Shown: positions 34,248 through 45,228, numbered from the stretch's first letter. The stretch: 64,000 nucleotides of DNA from Pseudomonas hydrolytica (GCF_021495345.1 NZ_CP099397.1:4278001-4342000); one strand, 5' to 3'. Made by a program: numbers and translations. Notes: generated from the letters alone by a model not told the origin.

Positions 34248-35650
34248 TACTTGCTCAGCTCCGCGATGAACACGATCAGCACGCCGATAGGCGCCACGAC
34301 GCGAATCAGCCAGAGGGCCAGATTGAACAGCAGCGGGCTTCTGATCGCCAGCTCTTCGCGCACCGCGTCGCGGCTCAGCACCCAACCGGCGAACAGCGCG
34401 AAGGACAGGCCACCCAGTGGCAGCAGAATGCGGCTGGTGAGGTAGTCGATGCTGTCGAAGAAGGTCTTGCCGCCCTCGGCGCCCCACTGCAACAGGTGGA
34501 AACCATCATCGGCGAAGACGAAGAACTTGGCCTCGGCCCACAGATTGAACGACAGCACCGTCCCCATGCCCAGCAGCCAGCACACCAGCGCCAGCGCGGC
34601 AGTTACCTTGGCCCGGCTGCGCCCGGTCTTCTCGACGAAGTAGGCCACGGCCGGCTCCAGCATGGAGATCGACGAGCTCCAGGCGGCTACGGCCACCAGC
34701 ACGAAGAAGATCAGCCCCATGACCTGACCGAAGGCGATATTGCCGAACGCGATCGGCAGGGTGACGAACATCAGCCCCGGACCACCGCCCGGCTCAAGCC
34801 CCGCGGCGAAGACGATGGGGAACAGGGCCAGCCCCGCGGTCAGCGCCACCAGGGTATCGAGCAGGCCAACAGTGAGCACGGTGGCGCCGATCGAGGCCTT
34901 CTTCGGCATGTAGGCGCCGTAGACCATGATCGAGCCGACGCCGACGCTCAGGGTGAAGAAGGCATGACCCATGGCGGCGAGAATGCCGTCCTGAACCTTG
35001 CTCGGATCGAAATGGAAGAGGAAATCGAAGCCTTCGCGGAAATGCCCGGTGGTGAAGCTGTAGCCCAGCAGTACCAGCAGCAGCACGAACAGCAGCGGCA
35101 TCATGATGCGCAGGCTGCGCTCCAGACCGGCCACTACACCCTTGGCGATGACGAAGGCAGTGACCAGCATGAACAGGCTGTGCCACAGGGTCAGTCGCCA
35201 AGGATCGGAGGTCAGCCCGCCGAACGCCGCGCCGGCACCATCGCCACTGATGCCGGTGAAATCGCCGCGCCCCATACCGAGGATGTAATCGAGCGACCAG
35301 CCCGCCACCACGCTGTAGAAGGACAGGATCAACAGCGCCGCGACCATGCCGATCAGCGCCGCCAGCGACCAGTGCCTGGACGCCCCGGCCTCGGCCGCCA
35401 GGCTCTTCATCGCGTTGACCGGGCTCTGCCGGCCGCGACGACCGATCAGGGTTTCCGCCAGCATGATCGGCACGCCGACCAGCGCGATGCAGAACAGATA
35501 CATGACCACGAACGCACCACCGCCGTAGACGCCGGTCATGTAGGGAAACTTCCAGATATTGCCCAGGCCGACCGCCGAGCCGGTGGCCGCCAGAATGAAC
35601 ACCCAGCGGCTGGCCCAGGCACCATGAATCGAAACTTTGTCGCTCGCCAT
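34247..35650 (-). CDS. Sodium-dependent neurotransmitter/amino-acid symporter (NSS family)
   Basis: A LeuT-fold Na+ symporter of 467 residues. Helix 1 has the sodium/substrate motif FILAATGSAVGLGNIWKFPY, followed by GGGAFVVMYL and GVPIMLAETLIGR, then about ten more helices; the unwound helix-6 region reads HAFFTLSVGVGSIMVYGAYM. Substrates of bacterial members are amino acids such as Leu, Trp or Tyr; which one cannot be read here. I start at MASDKVSIHG. It is wedged between ratA and smpB and coupled to ratA, an insertion relative to the P. aeruginosa order I remember. Confidence 0.93.
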   Translation of the reverse strand: MASDKVSIHGAWASRWVFILAATGSAVGLGNIWKFPYMTGVYGGGAFVVMYLFCIALVGVPIMLAETLIGRRGRQSPVNAMKSLAAEAGASRHWSLAALIGMVAALLILSFYSVVAGWSLDYILGMGRGDFTGISGDGAGAAFGGLTSDPWRLTLWHSLFMLVTAFVIAKGVVAGLERSLRIMMPLLFVLLLVLLGYSFTTGHFREGFDFLFHFDPSKVQDGILAAMGHAFFTLSVGVGSIMVYGAYMPKKASIGATVLTVGLLDTLVALTAGLALFPIVFAAGLEPGGGPGLMFVTLPIAFGNIAFGQVMGLIFFVLVAVAAWSSSISMLEPAVAYFVEKTGRSRAKVTAALALVCWLLGMGTVLSFNLWAEAKFFVFADDGFHLLQWGAEGGKTFFDSIDYLTSRILLPLGGLSFALFAGWVLSRDAVREELAIRSPLLFNLALWLIRVVAPIGVLIVFIAELSK

Positions 35651-35762
35651 TGCGGCCCACACCCCATACTGCGGGAAAAAAGATCGCGCATTGTCGGAGA
35701 TTAGCGACATGGGCTCAAGTTTGGCGCGGTAAAGCCCCATGGCGCAGGCGCGGGCGACTCCC

Positions 35763-35768
35763 TATAAT
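35763..35768 (+). promoter_or_regulatory. Perfect TATAAT box nine bases before the smpB ATG
   Basis: A consensus -10 hexamer at 35763-35768 predicts a transcript start at about 35775, three bases before the smpB start codon. The corresponding -35 (around 35740-35745) is poor. There is no Shine-Dalgarno between it and the ATG. Confidence 0.6.
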
Positions 35769-35777
35769 GCGCGCCCT

Positions 35778-36260
35778 ATGGCTAAGCAAAAGAAACATCC
35801 TCAAGGCACCATCGCGCTGAACAAGAAGGCGCTGCACGATTACTTCGTCGAACAGAAGTTCGAGGCGGGCGTCGCCCTGGCCGGCTGGGAAGTCAAGAGC
35901 CTGCGCGCCGGCAAGGCGCAGCTGGTGGACAGCTACGTGCTGCTCAAGGACGACGAGGCCTGGCTGATGGGCGCGCATATCACGCCGCTGAAAACCGCCA
36001 GCACCCACGTCATCGCCGACCCCATCCGCACCCGCAAGCTGCTGCTGCACAAACGCGAGCTGGACAAGCTGTTCGGCGCCGTACAGCAGAAGGGCTACAC
36101 CTGCGTGGCCCTGTCACTGTACTGGAAGCAGCACCTGGTGAAATGCGAGATCGCCCTGGCCAAGGGCAAGAAGGACTTCGACAAGCGTCACGTCGAGAAG
36201 GAACGCGACGCCAACCGCGAAGTCCAGCGCGCCATGCGCAGCAAGGGCAAGGACGACTGA
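35778..36260 (+). CDS. smpB: SsrA-binding protein SmpB
   Basis: SmpB delivers tmRNA to stalled ribosomes in trans-translation. The 160-residue protein shows [20 protein letters not shown], the OB-barrel with [19 protein letters not shown] and [17 protein letters not shown], and the basic tail [19 protein letters not shown] that mimics codon-anticodon pairing. An in-frame ATG 13 codons upstream would include the TATAAT box and is not conserved. No ribosome-binding site is visible, so the mRNA may be leaderless. No ssrA gene is present in the window. Confidence 0.96.
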   Translation: MAKQKKHPQGTIALNKKALHDYFVEQKFEAGVALAGWEVKSLRAGKAQLVDSYVLLKDDEAWLMGAHITPLKTASTHVIADPIRTRKLLLHKRELDKLFGAVQQKGYTCVALSLYWKQHLVKCEIALAKGKKDFDKRHVEKERDANREVQRAMRSKGKDD

Positions 36261-36318
36261 GCGCAGCGGCCAGCCTCAGCTGCGAACCTTGGGAAAAGGC
36301 CGAGACGAAGGACGGAGC

Positions 36319-36668
36319 GGTGCGCACGGCGCACCCTACGGCCAGGCCGCTGCCTCCCGTAGGGTGCGCCATGCGCACCAATCTCCCTTCGCATCACAAT
36401 CGGATTAACACAACGCAGGCCAGCAGCGGTGCGCACGGCGCACCCTACGGCCCGGCCGCCGCTTCCCGTAGGGTGCGCCATGCGCACCAATATTCCTTCG
36501 CTCACAACCGGATTAGCACAACAAAGACCAGCAGCGGTGCGCGCGGCGCACCCTACAGCCCGACCGCTGCTTCCCGTAGGGTGCGCCATGCGCACCAATC
36601 TCCCTTCGCGTCACAACCGGCTTAGCGCAACGCAGGCCAGCAGCGGTGCGCACTGCGTACCTAGGGTC
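36319..36668. repeat. Tandem 109-bp hairpin repeat array (3 full units plus a partial fourth)
   Basis: Units start at 36319, 36428, 36536 and 36645, a period of 108-109 bp. Each full unit carries a long inverted repeat, for example 36319-36341 against 36357-36379 with 22 of 23 bases complementary, built on the GGTGCGCAC / GTAGGGTGCGCC motif, then a ~50-bp spacer ending CAGCAGC. The fourth copy is degenerate and runs into the lldR stop codon. The same palindromic core recurs at 50837-50904. These are REP/BIME-like extragenic elements. Open frames through them are artefacts of the repeat. Confidence 0.85.
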
Positions 36669-37434
36669 TGACCGCTCCGCGCCGCTGCGCCCGCTCCACC
36701 CGCCGCGCCTCCAGCTGCACTTCCGAGAGCACTTCCTGCACGTAGTCGATGTGCTGGTTGGACAGGTCCCGCGCGTCTTCGGCGCGACCTTCGACAATCG
36801 CTTCGTAGAGCGCGCGGTGCTGGCTGATCAGCATGTCGCGCGTTTCCTCGCGCTGGGCGTACATGCCGCCGATGTTGGTCACCACGTTGCGCTTGAGCAG
36901 ATCGAACAGGCCGCGGATGGTGTGCAGCAGCACGGCGTTGTGGCTGGCCTCGGCGATCGCCAGATGGAAACGCGCATCGGCGGCGCCCTCCTCGGCCCGC
37001 GTCACCTTGCCCGCCCGGGCATAGCAATCCTGCAGGGCCTCGAAGGCTTCGGTCAGGCGCTGCCGATCGATGTCCGTGGCACGCCGCGCTGCGTAGTAGG
37101 CGCACGAACCTTCCAGGGTGTGACGGAACTCGAGCAGGTCGCGCTGGGCATCTTCCTTGTTCTCCAGCAGCTGCAGCAGTGGATCACTGAAGGTCGAGCC
37201 GAGGGCTTCGGCGACGTAGTTGCCGCCGCCCTGGCGGCTCACCAGCAGCCCCTTGGCCACCAGCTTCTGGATCGCCTCGCGCAGCGAAGGGCGTGAAACC
37301 CCGAACTGTTCGGCCAGGGCACGTTCGGCGGGCAGCCTCTCGCCGGCACGCAGCGTGCCTTCGAGAATCATGGTTTCCAGTTGCGCGACGATATCGTCCG
37401 ACAAGCGGCGCTGCCGCACCAACCCTACTTCCAT
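36661..37434 (-). CDS. lldR: Lactate-responsive FadR/GntR-family regulator LldR
   Basis: This 257-residue protein has an N-terminal winged helix (QLETMILEGTLRAGERLPAE; FGVSRPSLREAIQKLVAKGLLVSRQGGG) and a FadR-type all-helical C-terminal effector domain with Asp/His metal ligands (DARFHLAIAEASHNAVL; QHRALYEAIVEG). LldR represses the adjacent lactate genes until lactate binds. I choose MEVGLVRQRRL, which has GGAG upstream; a nearby ATG five codons earlier lies on an operator-like palindrome. It is divergent from lldP. The stop lies in the degenerate fourth unit of the repeat array. Confidence 0.93.
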   Translation of the reverse strand: MEVGLVRQRRLSDDIVAQLETMILEGTLRAGERLPAERALAEQFGVSRPSLREAIQKLVAKGLLVSRQGGGNYVAEALGSTFSDPLLQLLENKEDAQRDLLEFRHTLEGSCAYYAARRATDIDRQRLTEAFEALQDCYARAGKVTRAEEGAADARFHLAIAEASHNAVLLHTIRGLFDLLKRNVVTNIGGMYAQREETRDMLISQHRALYEAIVEGRAEDARDLSNQHIDYVQEVLSEVQLEARRVERAQRRGAVRP

Positions 37435-37449
37435 CCCGAACTTCTCCAT

Positions 37450-37460
37450 TGGTTTGACCA
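37450..37460 (-). promoter_or_regulatory. LldR-type operator near the lldR start
   Basis: TGGTTTGACCA fits the FadR-subfamily operator pattern TNGTNNNACNA and lies 16 bp upstream of the chosen lldR start. It suggests negative autoregulation. Confidence 0.55.
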
Positions 37461-37546
37461 GACGTAAAGCCTTGTGCCGCCAGCCTATAGCGCTGGTCAG
37501 CGGCGGACAAGACGGCATTCTACGACGAAAGTCTTAGCGCGACGAT

Positions 37547-37575
37547 TTGACAGGGCATTGAGCGACTTTTAACCT
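37547..37575 (+). promoter_or_regulatory. Candidate sigma-70 promoter of lldP
   Basis: A perfect TTGACA (37547-37552), 17 bp and TAACCT (37570-37575). The -10 match is weak, but the spacing is ideal and the operator lies just downstream of the expected start. Confidence 0.5.
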
Positions 37576-37592
37576 GAGCCCGCACCTTTGTA

Positions 37593-37609
37593 AATTGGTA
37601 TTACCAATT
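37593..37609 (+). promoter_or_regulatory. LldR operator in the lldP leader
   Basis: AATTGGTATTACCAATT is a perfect 17-bp palindrome containing the GntR/FadR core TTGGTNNTACCAA. It sits between lldR and lldP, about 10 bp after the predicted lldP start site, where bound LldR would block RNA polymerase. Confidence 0.85.
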
Positions 37610-37648
37610 AACCCACTTCAAGAACAAGAACGACGTCGAGGTCATGCC

Positions 37649-37726
37649 ATGACACCCCATAGCGTTGTACGTCTGCCGGATACCGCATTCTCCCTCGCGC
37701 GCCGTGTGCGCCTCGCCACGGAGTAG
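37649..37726 (+). CDS. Possible 25-codon leader ORF upstream of lldP
   Basis: An ATG with GAGG at proper spacing opens MTPHSVVRLPDTAFSLARR and ends RLATE, five bases before the lldP ATG. Its stop region contains the GGAG used by lldP, so translation of the two could be coupled. It is basic and unlike any family I know. It may be a chance frame; conservation is needed to call it real. Confidence 0.35.
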   Translation: MTPHSVVRLPDTAFSLARRVRLATE

Positions 37727-37731
37727 CCCCA

Positions 37732-39426
37732 ATGTCCAACGGAATTCTCGCCCTGCTGGCGTTCTCTCCCATCCTGCTGGCAGCCGTGTTGCTGATCGGT
37801 CTGCGCTGGCCGGCCAAGCGCGCCATGCCGCTGGTGTACCTGGTCACCGCCGCCGTCGGTCTGTTCGCCTGGGACATGACCCTCAACCGCGTGCTGGCCT
37901 CGACCCTGCAGGGCCTGCTGATCACCCTGGGTCTGCTGTGGATCATCTTCGGCGCCATCCTGCTGCTCAACACCCTCAAGCACTCCGGCGGCATCACCGC
38001 GATCCGCGCCGGCTTCACCACCATCAGCCCTGACCGCCGCATCCAGGCGATCATCATCGCCTGGCTGTTCGGCTGCTTCATCGAGGGCGCCTCGGGCTTC
38101 GGCACGCCAGCGGCCATCGCCGCACCGCTGCTGGTAGCCATCGGCTTCCCGGCCATGGCCGCCGTGCTGATGGGCATGCTGGTGCAGAGCACGCCGGTGT
38201 CCTTCGGCGCGGTCGGCACGCCGATCATCGTCGGCATCAACACCGGTCTGGACACCGCCACCATCGGCGCACACCTGGTGGAACAGGGTTCGTCCTGGGC
38301 GCAGTTCCTGCAGCTGATCACCAGCCAGGTGGCGATCATCCACGCCACTGTCGGCGTGGTCATGCCGCTGGTGATGGCGATGATGCTGACGCGTTTCTTC
38401 GGTCAGGAGAAAAGCTGGAAAGCCTGTCTGGAAGTGCTGCCGTTCGCCCTCTTCGCCGGCCTGGCCTTCGTCCTGCCCTACGCCGCCACCGGCGTGTTCC
38501 TCGGCCCGGAATTCCCCTCGCTGCTGGGCGGTCTGATCGGCCTGGCCATCGTCACCAGCGCCGCCCGCTTCGGCTTCCTGGTACCGAAGAAGACCTGGGA
38601 CTTCGCCCCGGCCGACAAGTGGCCGAGCGAGTGGCTGGGCACCGTCGAGATGAAGCTGGACGAGCTGACCGCCAAGCCGATGAGTGCCCTGCGCGCCTGG
38701 CTGCCCTATGTGCTGGTCGGCGCCCTGCTGGTGATCAGCCGTGTGTTCCCGGAAGTGGGCAACGCGCTCAAGGCGGTGGTGGTGAACTTCCCCGACCTGC
38801 TTGGCGAAACCGGCATCAGCGCCAACTTCCAACCGCTCTACCTGCCGGGTGGCATTCTGGTCGCCGTGGTTCTGGCCACCTTCTTCCTGCACGGCATGAA
38901 GGTGCGTGAGCTGAGCAAGGCGGTGAAGGAATCGTCCAGCGTGCTGCTCAGCGCCGGCTTCGTGCTGCTGTTCACCGTGCCGATGGTGCGCATCCTGATC
39001 AACTCCGGTGTCAACGGCGCCGAGCTGGCCAGCATGCCGATCCTGATGGCGCGCTGGGTGGCCGACAGCGTCGGCGGCATCTATCCGCTGCTGGCACCGA
39101 GCATCGGCGCCCTGGGCGCCTTTATCGCCGGCTCCAACACGGTGAGCAACATGATGTTCAGCCAGTTCCAGTTCGGCGTGGCCAGCAGCCTGGGTATCTC
39201 CGGCGCGCTGATCGTCGCCGTGCAGGCCATCGGCGCCGCAGCCGGCAACATGGTGGCGATCCACAACGTGGTCGCCGCGTCGGCCACCGTCGGCCTGCTC
39301 GGTCGCGAAGGCAGCACATTGCGCAAGACCATCTGGCCGACGCTGTACTACGTGCTGTTCACCGGCAGCATCGCGATGCTGGCGATCTACGTGCTGGGGG
39401 TCAGCGATCCGCTGGTAGCCGGCTGA
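37732..39426 (+). CDS. lldP: L-lactate permease
   Basis: LldP is the inner-membrane lactate/glycolate proton symporter. The 564-residue protein has about 13 hydrophobic helices and the family landmarks GCFIEGASGFGTPAAIAAPLLVAIG, QSTPVSFGAVGTPI, ALGAFIAGSNTVSNMMFSQFQ and AAGNMVAIHNVVAASATVGLLGREG. It is the first gene of lldP-lldD-dld, with the LldR operator in its leader and 92 bp to lldD. Confidence 0.97.
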   Translation: MSNGILALLAFSPILLAAVLLIGLRWPAKRAMPLVYLVTAAVGLFAWDMTLNRVLASTLQGLLITLGLLWIIFGAILLLNTLKHSGGITAIRAGFTTISPDRRIQAIIIAWLFGCFIEGASGFGTPAAIAAPLLVAIGFPAMAAVLMGMLVQSTPVSFGAVGTPIIVGINTGLDTATIGAHLVEQGSSWAQFLQLITSQVAIIHATVGVVMPLVMAMMLTRFFGQEKSWKACLEVLPFALFAGLAFVLPYAATGVFLGPEFPSLLGGLIGLAIVTSAARFGFLVPKKTWDFAPADKWPSEWLGTVEMKLDELTAKPMSALRAWLPYVLVGALLVISRVFPEVGNALKAVVVNFPDLLGETGISANFQPLYLPGGILVAVVLATFFLHGMKVRELSKAVKESSSVLLSAGFVLLFTVPMVRILINSGVNGAELASMPILMARWVADSVGGIYPLLAPSIGALGAFIAGSNTVSNMMFSQFQFGVASSLGISGALIVAVQAIGAAAGNMVAIHNVVAASATVGLLGREGSTLRKTIWPTLYYVLFTGSIAMLAIYVLGVSDPLVAG

Positions 39427-39518
39427 TCGAATAGCCCCAAGCGCCTTGAAACGCCCCGGCCATGCCGGGGCTACTGCCGTCAGGCTACGCTTCCCCTTTT
39501 CAGCAACAGGATGAGCTC

Positions 39519-40658
39519 ATGATCATTTCTGCCTCCACCGACTATCGCGCCGCCGCCGAGCGCAAGCTGCCGCCCTTCCTGTTCCACTACGCCGATGGCG
39601 GTGCCTATGCCGAGCACACCCTGCGCCGCAACGTCGCCGACCTGTCGAACATCGAACTGCGCCAGCGCGTGCTGAAGAACATGTCCGAGCTGGATCTGTC
39701 CACCGAGCTGTTCGGCGAGAAGATGTCCATGCCGGTGGGCCTGGCGCCCGTGGGCCTGACCGGCATGTACGCCCGCCGTGGCGAGGTGCAGGCGGCCAAG
39801 GCGGCAGCGGCCAAGGGCATTCCCTTCACCCTGTCCACGGTATCGGTGTGCCCGATCGAGGAAGTGGCGCCGGCCATCGACCGGCCAATGTGGTTCCAAC
39901 TCTATGTGCTGAAGGACCGCGGCTTCATGAGGAACGCCCTGGAGCGCGCCAAGGCCGCCGGCTGCTCGACCCTGGTGTTCACCGTGGACATGCCCGTGCC
40001 GGGTGCGCGCTACCGCGATGCCCATTCGGGCATGAGCGGTCCGAACGGGCCGCTGCGCCGCGTGCTGCAGGCCATGACCCACCCGCAGTGGGCCTGGGAT
40101 GTCGGGGTGATGGGCAAGCCGCACGATCTGGGCAATATCTCCGCCTACCGCGGCAATCCCACCGGCCTGGCCGACTACATCGGCTGGCTGGGCGCCAACT
40201 TCGACCCGTCGATCTCCTGGAAGGATCTGGAGTGGATCCGCGACTTCTGGGACGGCCCGATGGTGATCAAGGGCATCCTCGACCCCGAAGACGCCCGCGA
40301 CGCGGTGACCTTCGGCGCCGACGGCATCATCGTTTCCAACCACGGCGGCCGTCAGCTCGACGGCGTGCTGTCCAGCGCCCGCGCCCTGCCGGCCATCGCC
40401 GATGCGGTCAAGGGCGAGCTGAAGATCCTTGCCGACTCCGGCATCCGTACCGGCCTGGACGTGGTGCGCATGCTCGCCCTCGGTGCCGACACCGTGCTGC
40501 TCGGCCGCGCCTTCATCTACGCGCTGGCGGTCGCCGGTCAGGCCGGTGTGAGCAACCTGCTGGACCTGATCGAGAAGGAAATGCGCGTGGCCATGGTGCT
40601 GACCGGCGCCAAGTCCATCGCCGAGATCACCTCGGACCTGCTGGTAAAGGAGCGTTGA
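39519..40658 (+). CDS. lldD: L-lactate dehydrogenase (FMN, quinone-dependent)
   Basis: LldD oxidises L-lactate to pyruvate at the membrane and feeds electrons to quinone. The 379-residue FMN TIM-barrel shows [72 protein letters not shown] and the active-site NHGGRQLDG with catalytic His and Arg. I start at the ATG after AGGATGAG; the frame extends 19 codons upstream without support. It is followed four bases later by dld. Confidence 0.97.
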   Translation: MIISASTDYRAAAERKLPPFLFHYADGGAYAEHTLRRNVADLSNIELRQRVLKNMSELDLSTELFGEKMSMPVGLAPVGLTGMYARRGEVQAAKAAAAKGIPFTLSTVSVCPIEEVAPAIDRPMWFQLYVLKDRGFMRNALERAKAAGCSTLVFTVDMPVPGARYRDAHSGMSGPNGPLRRVLQAMTHPQWAWDVGVMGKPHDLGNISAYRGNPTGLADYIGWLGANFDPSISWKDLEWIRDFWDGPMVIKGILDPEDARDAVTFGADGIIVSNHGGRQLDGVLSSARALPAIADAVKGELKILADSGIRTGLDVVRMLALGADTVLLGRAFIYALAVAGQAGVSNLLDLIEKEMRVAMVLTGAKSIAEITSDLLVKER

Positions 40659-40662
40659 GCCG

Positions 40663-42381
40663 ATGACCGCTGCAGTCGCCACCACCGTATCCCGAGACAC
40701 CCTGCTGGCGCAGATGCGCCAGATCGTCGGCGACAGCCATGTGCTGATCGACGAGCAGGCCACGCGGCGTTTTCGCAAGGGCCACCGCACCGGTGAGGGC
40801 AATGTCCTGGCGGTGGTGCGCCCCGGCTCGCTGCTGGAGCAGTGGCGCGTCCTGCAGGCGGCGGTGGCGGCCGACCGTATCGTCATCATGCAGGCGGCCA
40901 ATACCGGCCTGACCGGTGGCTCCACCCCCGATGGCGATGACTACGACCGCGAGATCGTGCTGATCAGCACCCTGCGCATCACCGGCGTGCAACTGATCAA
41001 CGATGGCCAGCAGGTGGTCTGCCTGCCCGGCGCCACCCTGGATCGCCTGGAGCAGGCCCTGGCGCCGCTGAACCGCGAGCCGCACTCGGTGATCGGCTCG
41101 TCCTGCATCGGCGCCTCGGTGCTCGGCGGCATCTGCAACAACTCCGGCGGCGCCCTGGTGCGCCGCGGCCCGGCCTACACCGAACTGGCGCTGTACGCGC
41201 AGGTGAAGGATGACGGCTCGCTGGAGCTGGTCAACCACCTGGGGATCGACCTGGGCGACAGCCCCGAGGAAATCCTCACCCGCCTGCAGAACGGCGACTA
41301 CACGGCGCAGCAGGTGCGCAACGAAGAACACGCCAAGGCTTCCGACGCGCGCTACGGCGAGCACGTGCGCGATGTCGATGCCGACACCCCGGCGCGTTTC
41401 AACGCCGACCCGTCGCGTCTGTTCGAAGCCTCCGGCTCGGCCGGCAAGCTGTGCCTGTTCGCCGTGCGCCTGGATACCTTCCCGAAGGAGCCGAGCACGG
41501 TGTTCTACATCGGCAGCAACGACCCGCACGACCTTACCGAAGTGCGCCGCCACCTGCTGGCCAAGCTGCCGCGCCTGCCCATTGCCGGCGAGTACATCCA
41601 CCGCACCGCCTTCGACATCGGCGAAAAATACGGCAAGGACACCTTCCTGGTGATCGACAAATTCGGCACCGCCAGGGTACCGGCCGCCTTCGCCATGAAG
41701 AGCCGGGTCGACGGCTTCTTCGAGCGCTTCGGCCTGCGCGGGGTGACCGACCGGGTGATCCAGGCGCTGATGAACCTGCTGCCCAGCCACCTGCCGGCGC
41801 GCATGCGCGAGTACCGTGAGCGCTTCGAGCATCACCTGCTGGTGCGGGTGTCCAACGACACCCTGGAGCAGACCCGCGCCTTCCTCATCAAGTACTTCAC
41901 CGGCAGCGCCAGCGGCGCCTACTTCGAGTGCGACGCCGAGGAAGGGCGCAAGGCCTTCCTGCACCGCTTCGCCATCGCCGGCGCCGCGATCCGCTACCGT
42001 GAGGCACACCGCAGCAGCGTCGAGGACATCCTCGCCCTGGACATCGCCCTGCGCCGCAACGACCGCGATTGGGTCGAGACGCTGCCGCAGGAAATGGAAG
42101 AGCAGATCATCCACAAGCTCTACTACGGGCACTTCTTCTGCCACGTGTTCCACCAGGACTACATCGTCAGGAAGGGCATCGACCCGATCGAGATGGAGCA
42201 CCGCATGTGGAAGTTGCTGGATGCACGCCGCGCCGAGTACCCGGCCGAGCACAACGTCGGCCACCTGTACGTGGCCAAGCCGGCGCTGGCCGGTTTCTAC
42301 CGCGAACTGGACCCGACCAACACCTTCAACCCCGGCATCGGCCATACCTCGAAGAAGAAGCATTGGGGTGGTTGCTGCTGA
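40663..42381 (+). CDS. dld: D-lactate dehydrogenase (FAD, quinone-dependent)
   Basis: The 572-residue protein aligns along its length with E. coli Dld: GSLLEQWRVLQAAVAADRIVIMQAANTGLTGGSTP and HSVIGSSCIGASVLGGICNNSGG form the FAD-binding half, GEYIHRTAFDIGEKYGKDTF lies in the cap, and the C-terminal part has LALDIALRRND, KLYYGHFFCHVFHQDYIV and YPAEHNVGHLY. It oxidises D-lactate to pyruvate as a peripheral membrane enzyme. With lldP and lldD it lets the cell use both lactate enantiomers. P. aeruginosa has a different protein at this place, as I recall. Confidence 0.95.
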   Translation: MTAAVATTVSRDTLLAQMRQIVGDSHVLIDEQATRRFRKGHRTGEGNVLAVVRPGSLLEQWRVLQAAVAADRIVIMQAANTGLTGGSTPDGDDYDREIVLISTLRITGVQLINDGQQVVCLPGATLDRLEQALAPLNREPHSVIGSSCIGASVLGGICNNSGGALVRRGPAYTELALYAQVKDDGSLELVNHLGIDLGDSPEEILTRLQNGDYTAQQVRNEEHAKASDARYGEHVRDVDADTPARFNADPSRLFEASGSAGKLCLFAVRLDTFPKEPSTVFYIGSNDPHDLTEVRRHLLAKLPRLPIAGEYIHRTAFDIGEKYGKDTFLVIDKFGTARVPAAFAMKSRVDGFFERFGLRGVTDRVIQALMNLLPSHLPARMREYRERFEHHLLVRVSNDTLEQTRAFLIKYFTGSASGAYFECDAEEGRKAFLHRFAIAGAAIRYREAHRSSVEDILALDIALRRNDRDWVETLPQEMEEQIIHKLYYGHFFCHVFHQDYIVRKGIDPIEMEHRMWKLLDARRAEYPAEHNVGHLYVAKPALAGFYRELDPTNTFNPGIGHTSKKKHWGGCC

Positions 42382-42428
42382 GGGCTACGGTTTTGTCTCC
42401 CCTCTCCCGCTTGCGGGGCGTAAGCACC

Positions 42429-42488
42429 GTAGCCCGGATGCAATCCGGGAACACCTGACGCCGACTCCCCGGATTTCATCCGGGCTAC
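42429..42488. repeat. REP-like inverted repeat (GTAGCCCGGATGCAATCCGGG family)
   Basis: The left arm 42429-42449 and right arm 42468-42488 are complementary at 20 of 21 positions, each arm itself containing CCGGAT/ATCCGG. It lies between the convergent dld and clpB genes. A diverged member occurs at 63415-63462. Confidence 0.8.
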
Positions 42489-42494
42489 AAAAGC

Positions 42495-42522
42495 AAAGGC
42501 CCGCCGATTTGGCGGGACTTTG
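42495..42522 (-). terminator. Terminator of clpB
   Basis: On the minus strand AAAGTCCCGCC-AAAT-CGGCGGGCCTTTGCTTTT forms a GC stem with a T-rich tail about 20 bp after the clpB stop. Confidence 0.75.
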
Positions 42523-42540
42523 TGTTGACGCGGCAAGCGA

Positions 42541-45105
<2,565 letters not shown>

Positions 45106-45176
45106 AAATGTCCTTCCTCCAGAATGGCGGGCCGGGACAACATCCCCGAAAAACGAAACCCGCCGAGATGAAGACT

Positions 45177-45204
45177 AGATAAGGACGATTACGCCGTATT
45201 CAAG
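45177..45204 (-). promoter_or_regulatory. Sigma-32 promoter of clpB
   Basis: The minus strand reads CTTGAAT (45198-45204), 13 bp, CCTTATCT (45177-45184). The -35 is near consensus and the -10 keeps the outer C's and AT-T. The spacing equals that of the grpE and dnaK promoters in this window. Confidence 0.75.
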
Positions 45205-45214
45205 ACGAGGCCAT

Positions 45215-45228
45215 TTGATCCAGGTCAA
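45215..45228. promoter_or_regulatory. FNR/Anr-type box between clpB and the nitroreductase gene
   Basis: TTGATCCAGGTCAA differs from the consensus TTGAT-N4-ATCAA at one position. It lies 11 bp upstream of the clpB -35 box and just beyond the stop of the nitroreductase gene. No other target promoter is adjacent, so any function would be on clpB. Confidence 0.45.

Noticed and set aside
36319..36668. CRISPR-like array
   Set aside because: The whole ~109-bp unit repeats, including the would-be spacer, and each unit is one large hairpin; there are no unique spacers and no cas genes.
36143..36671. Open frames across the repeat array downstream of smpB
   Set aside because: They are made by the repeated unit itself, run on both strands in several frames and translate to the same repeated peptide.
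37608..39264. Minus-strand open frames opposite lldP
   Set aside because: They are antisense to the well-conserved permease and show only His/Gln/Asp-rich shadow composition.
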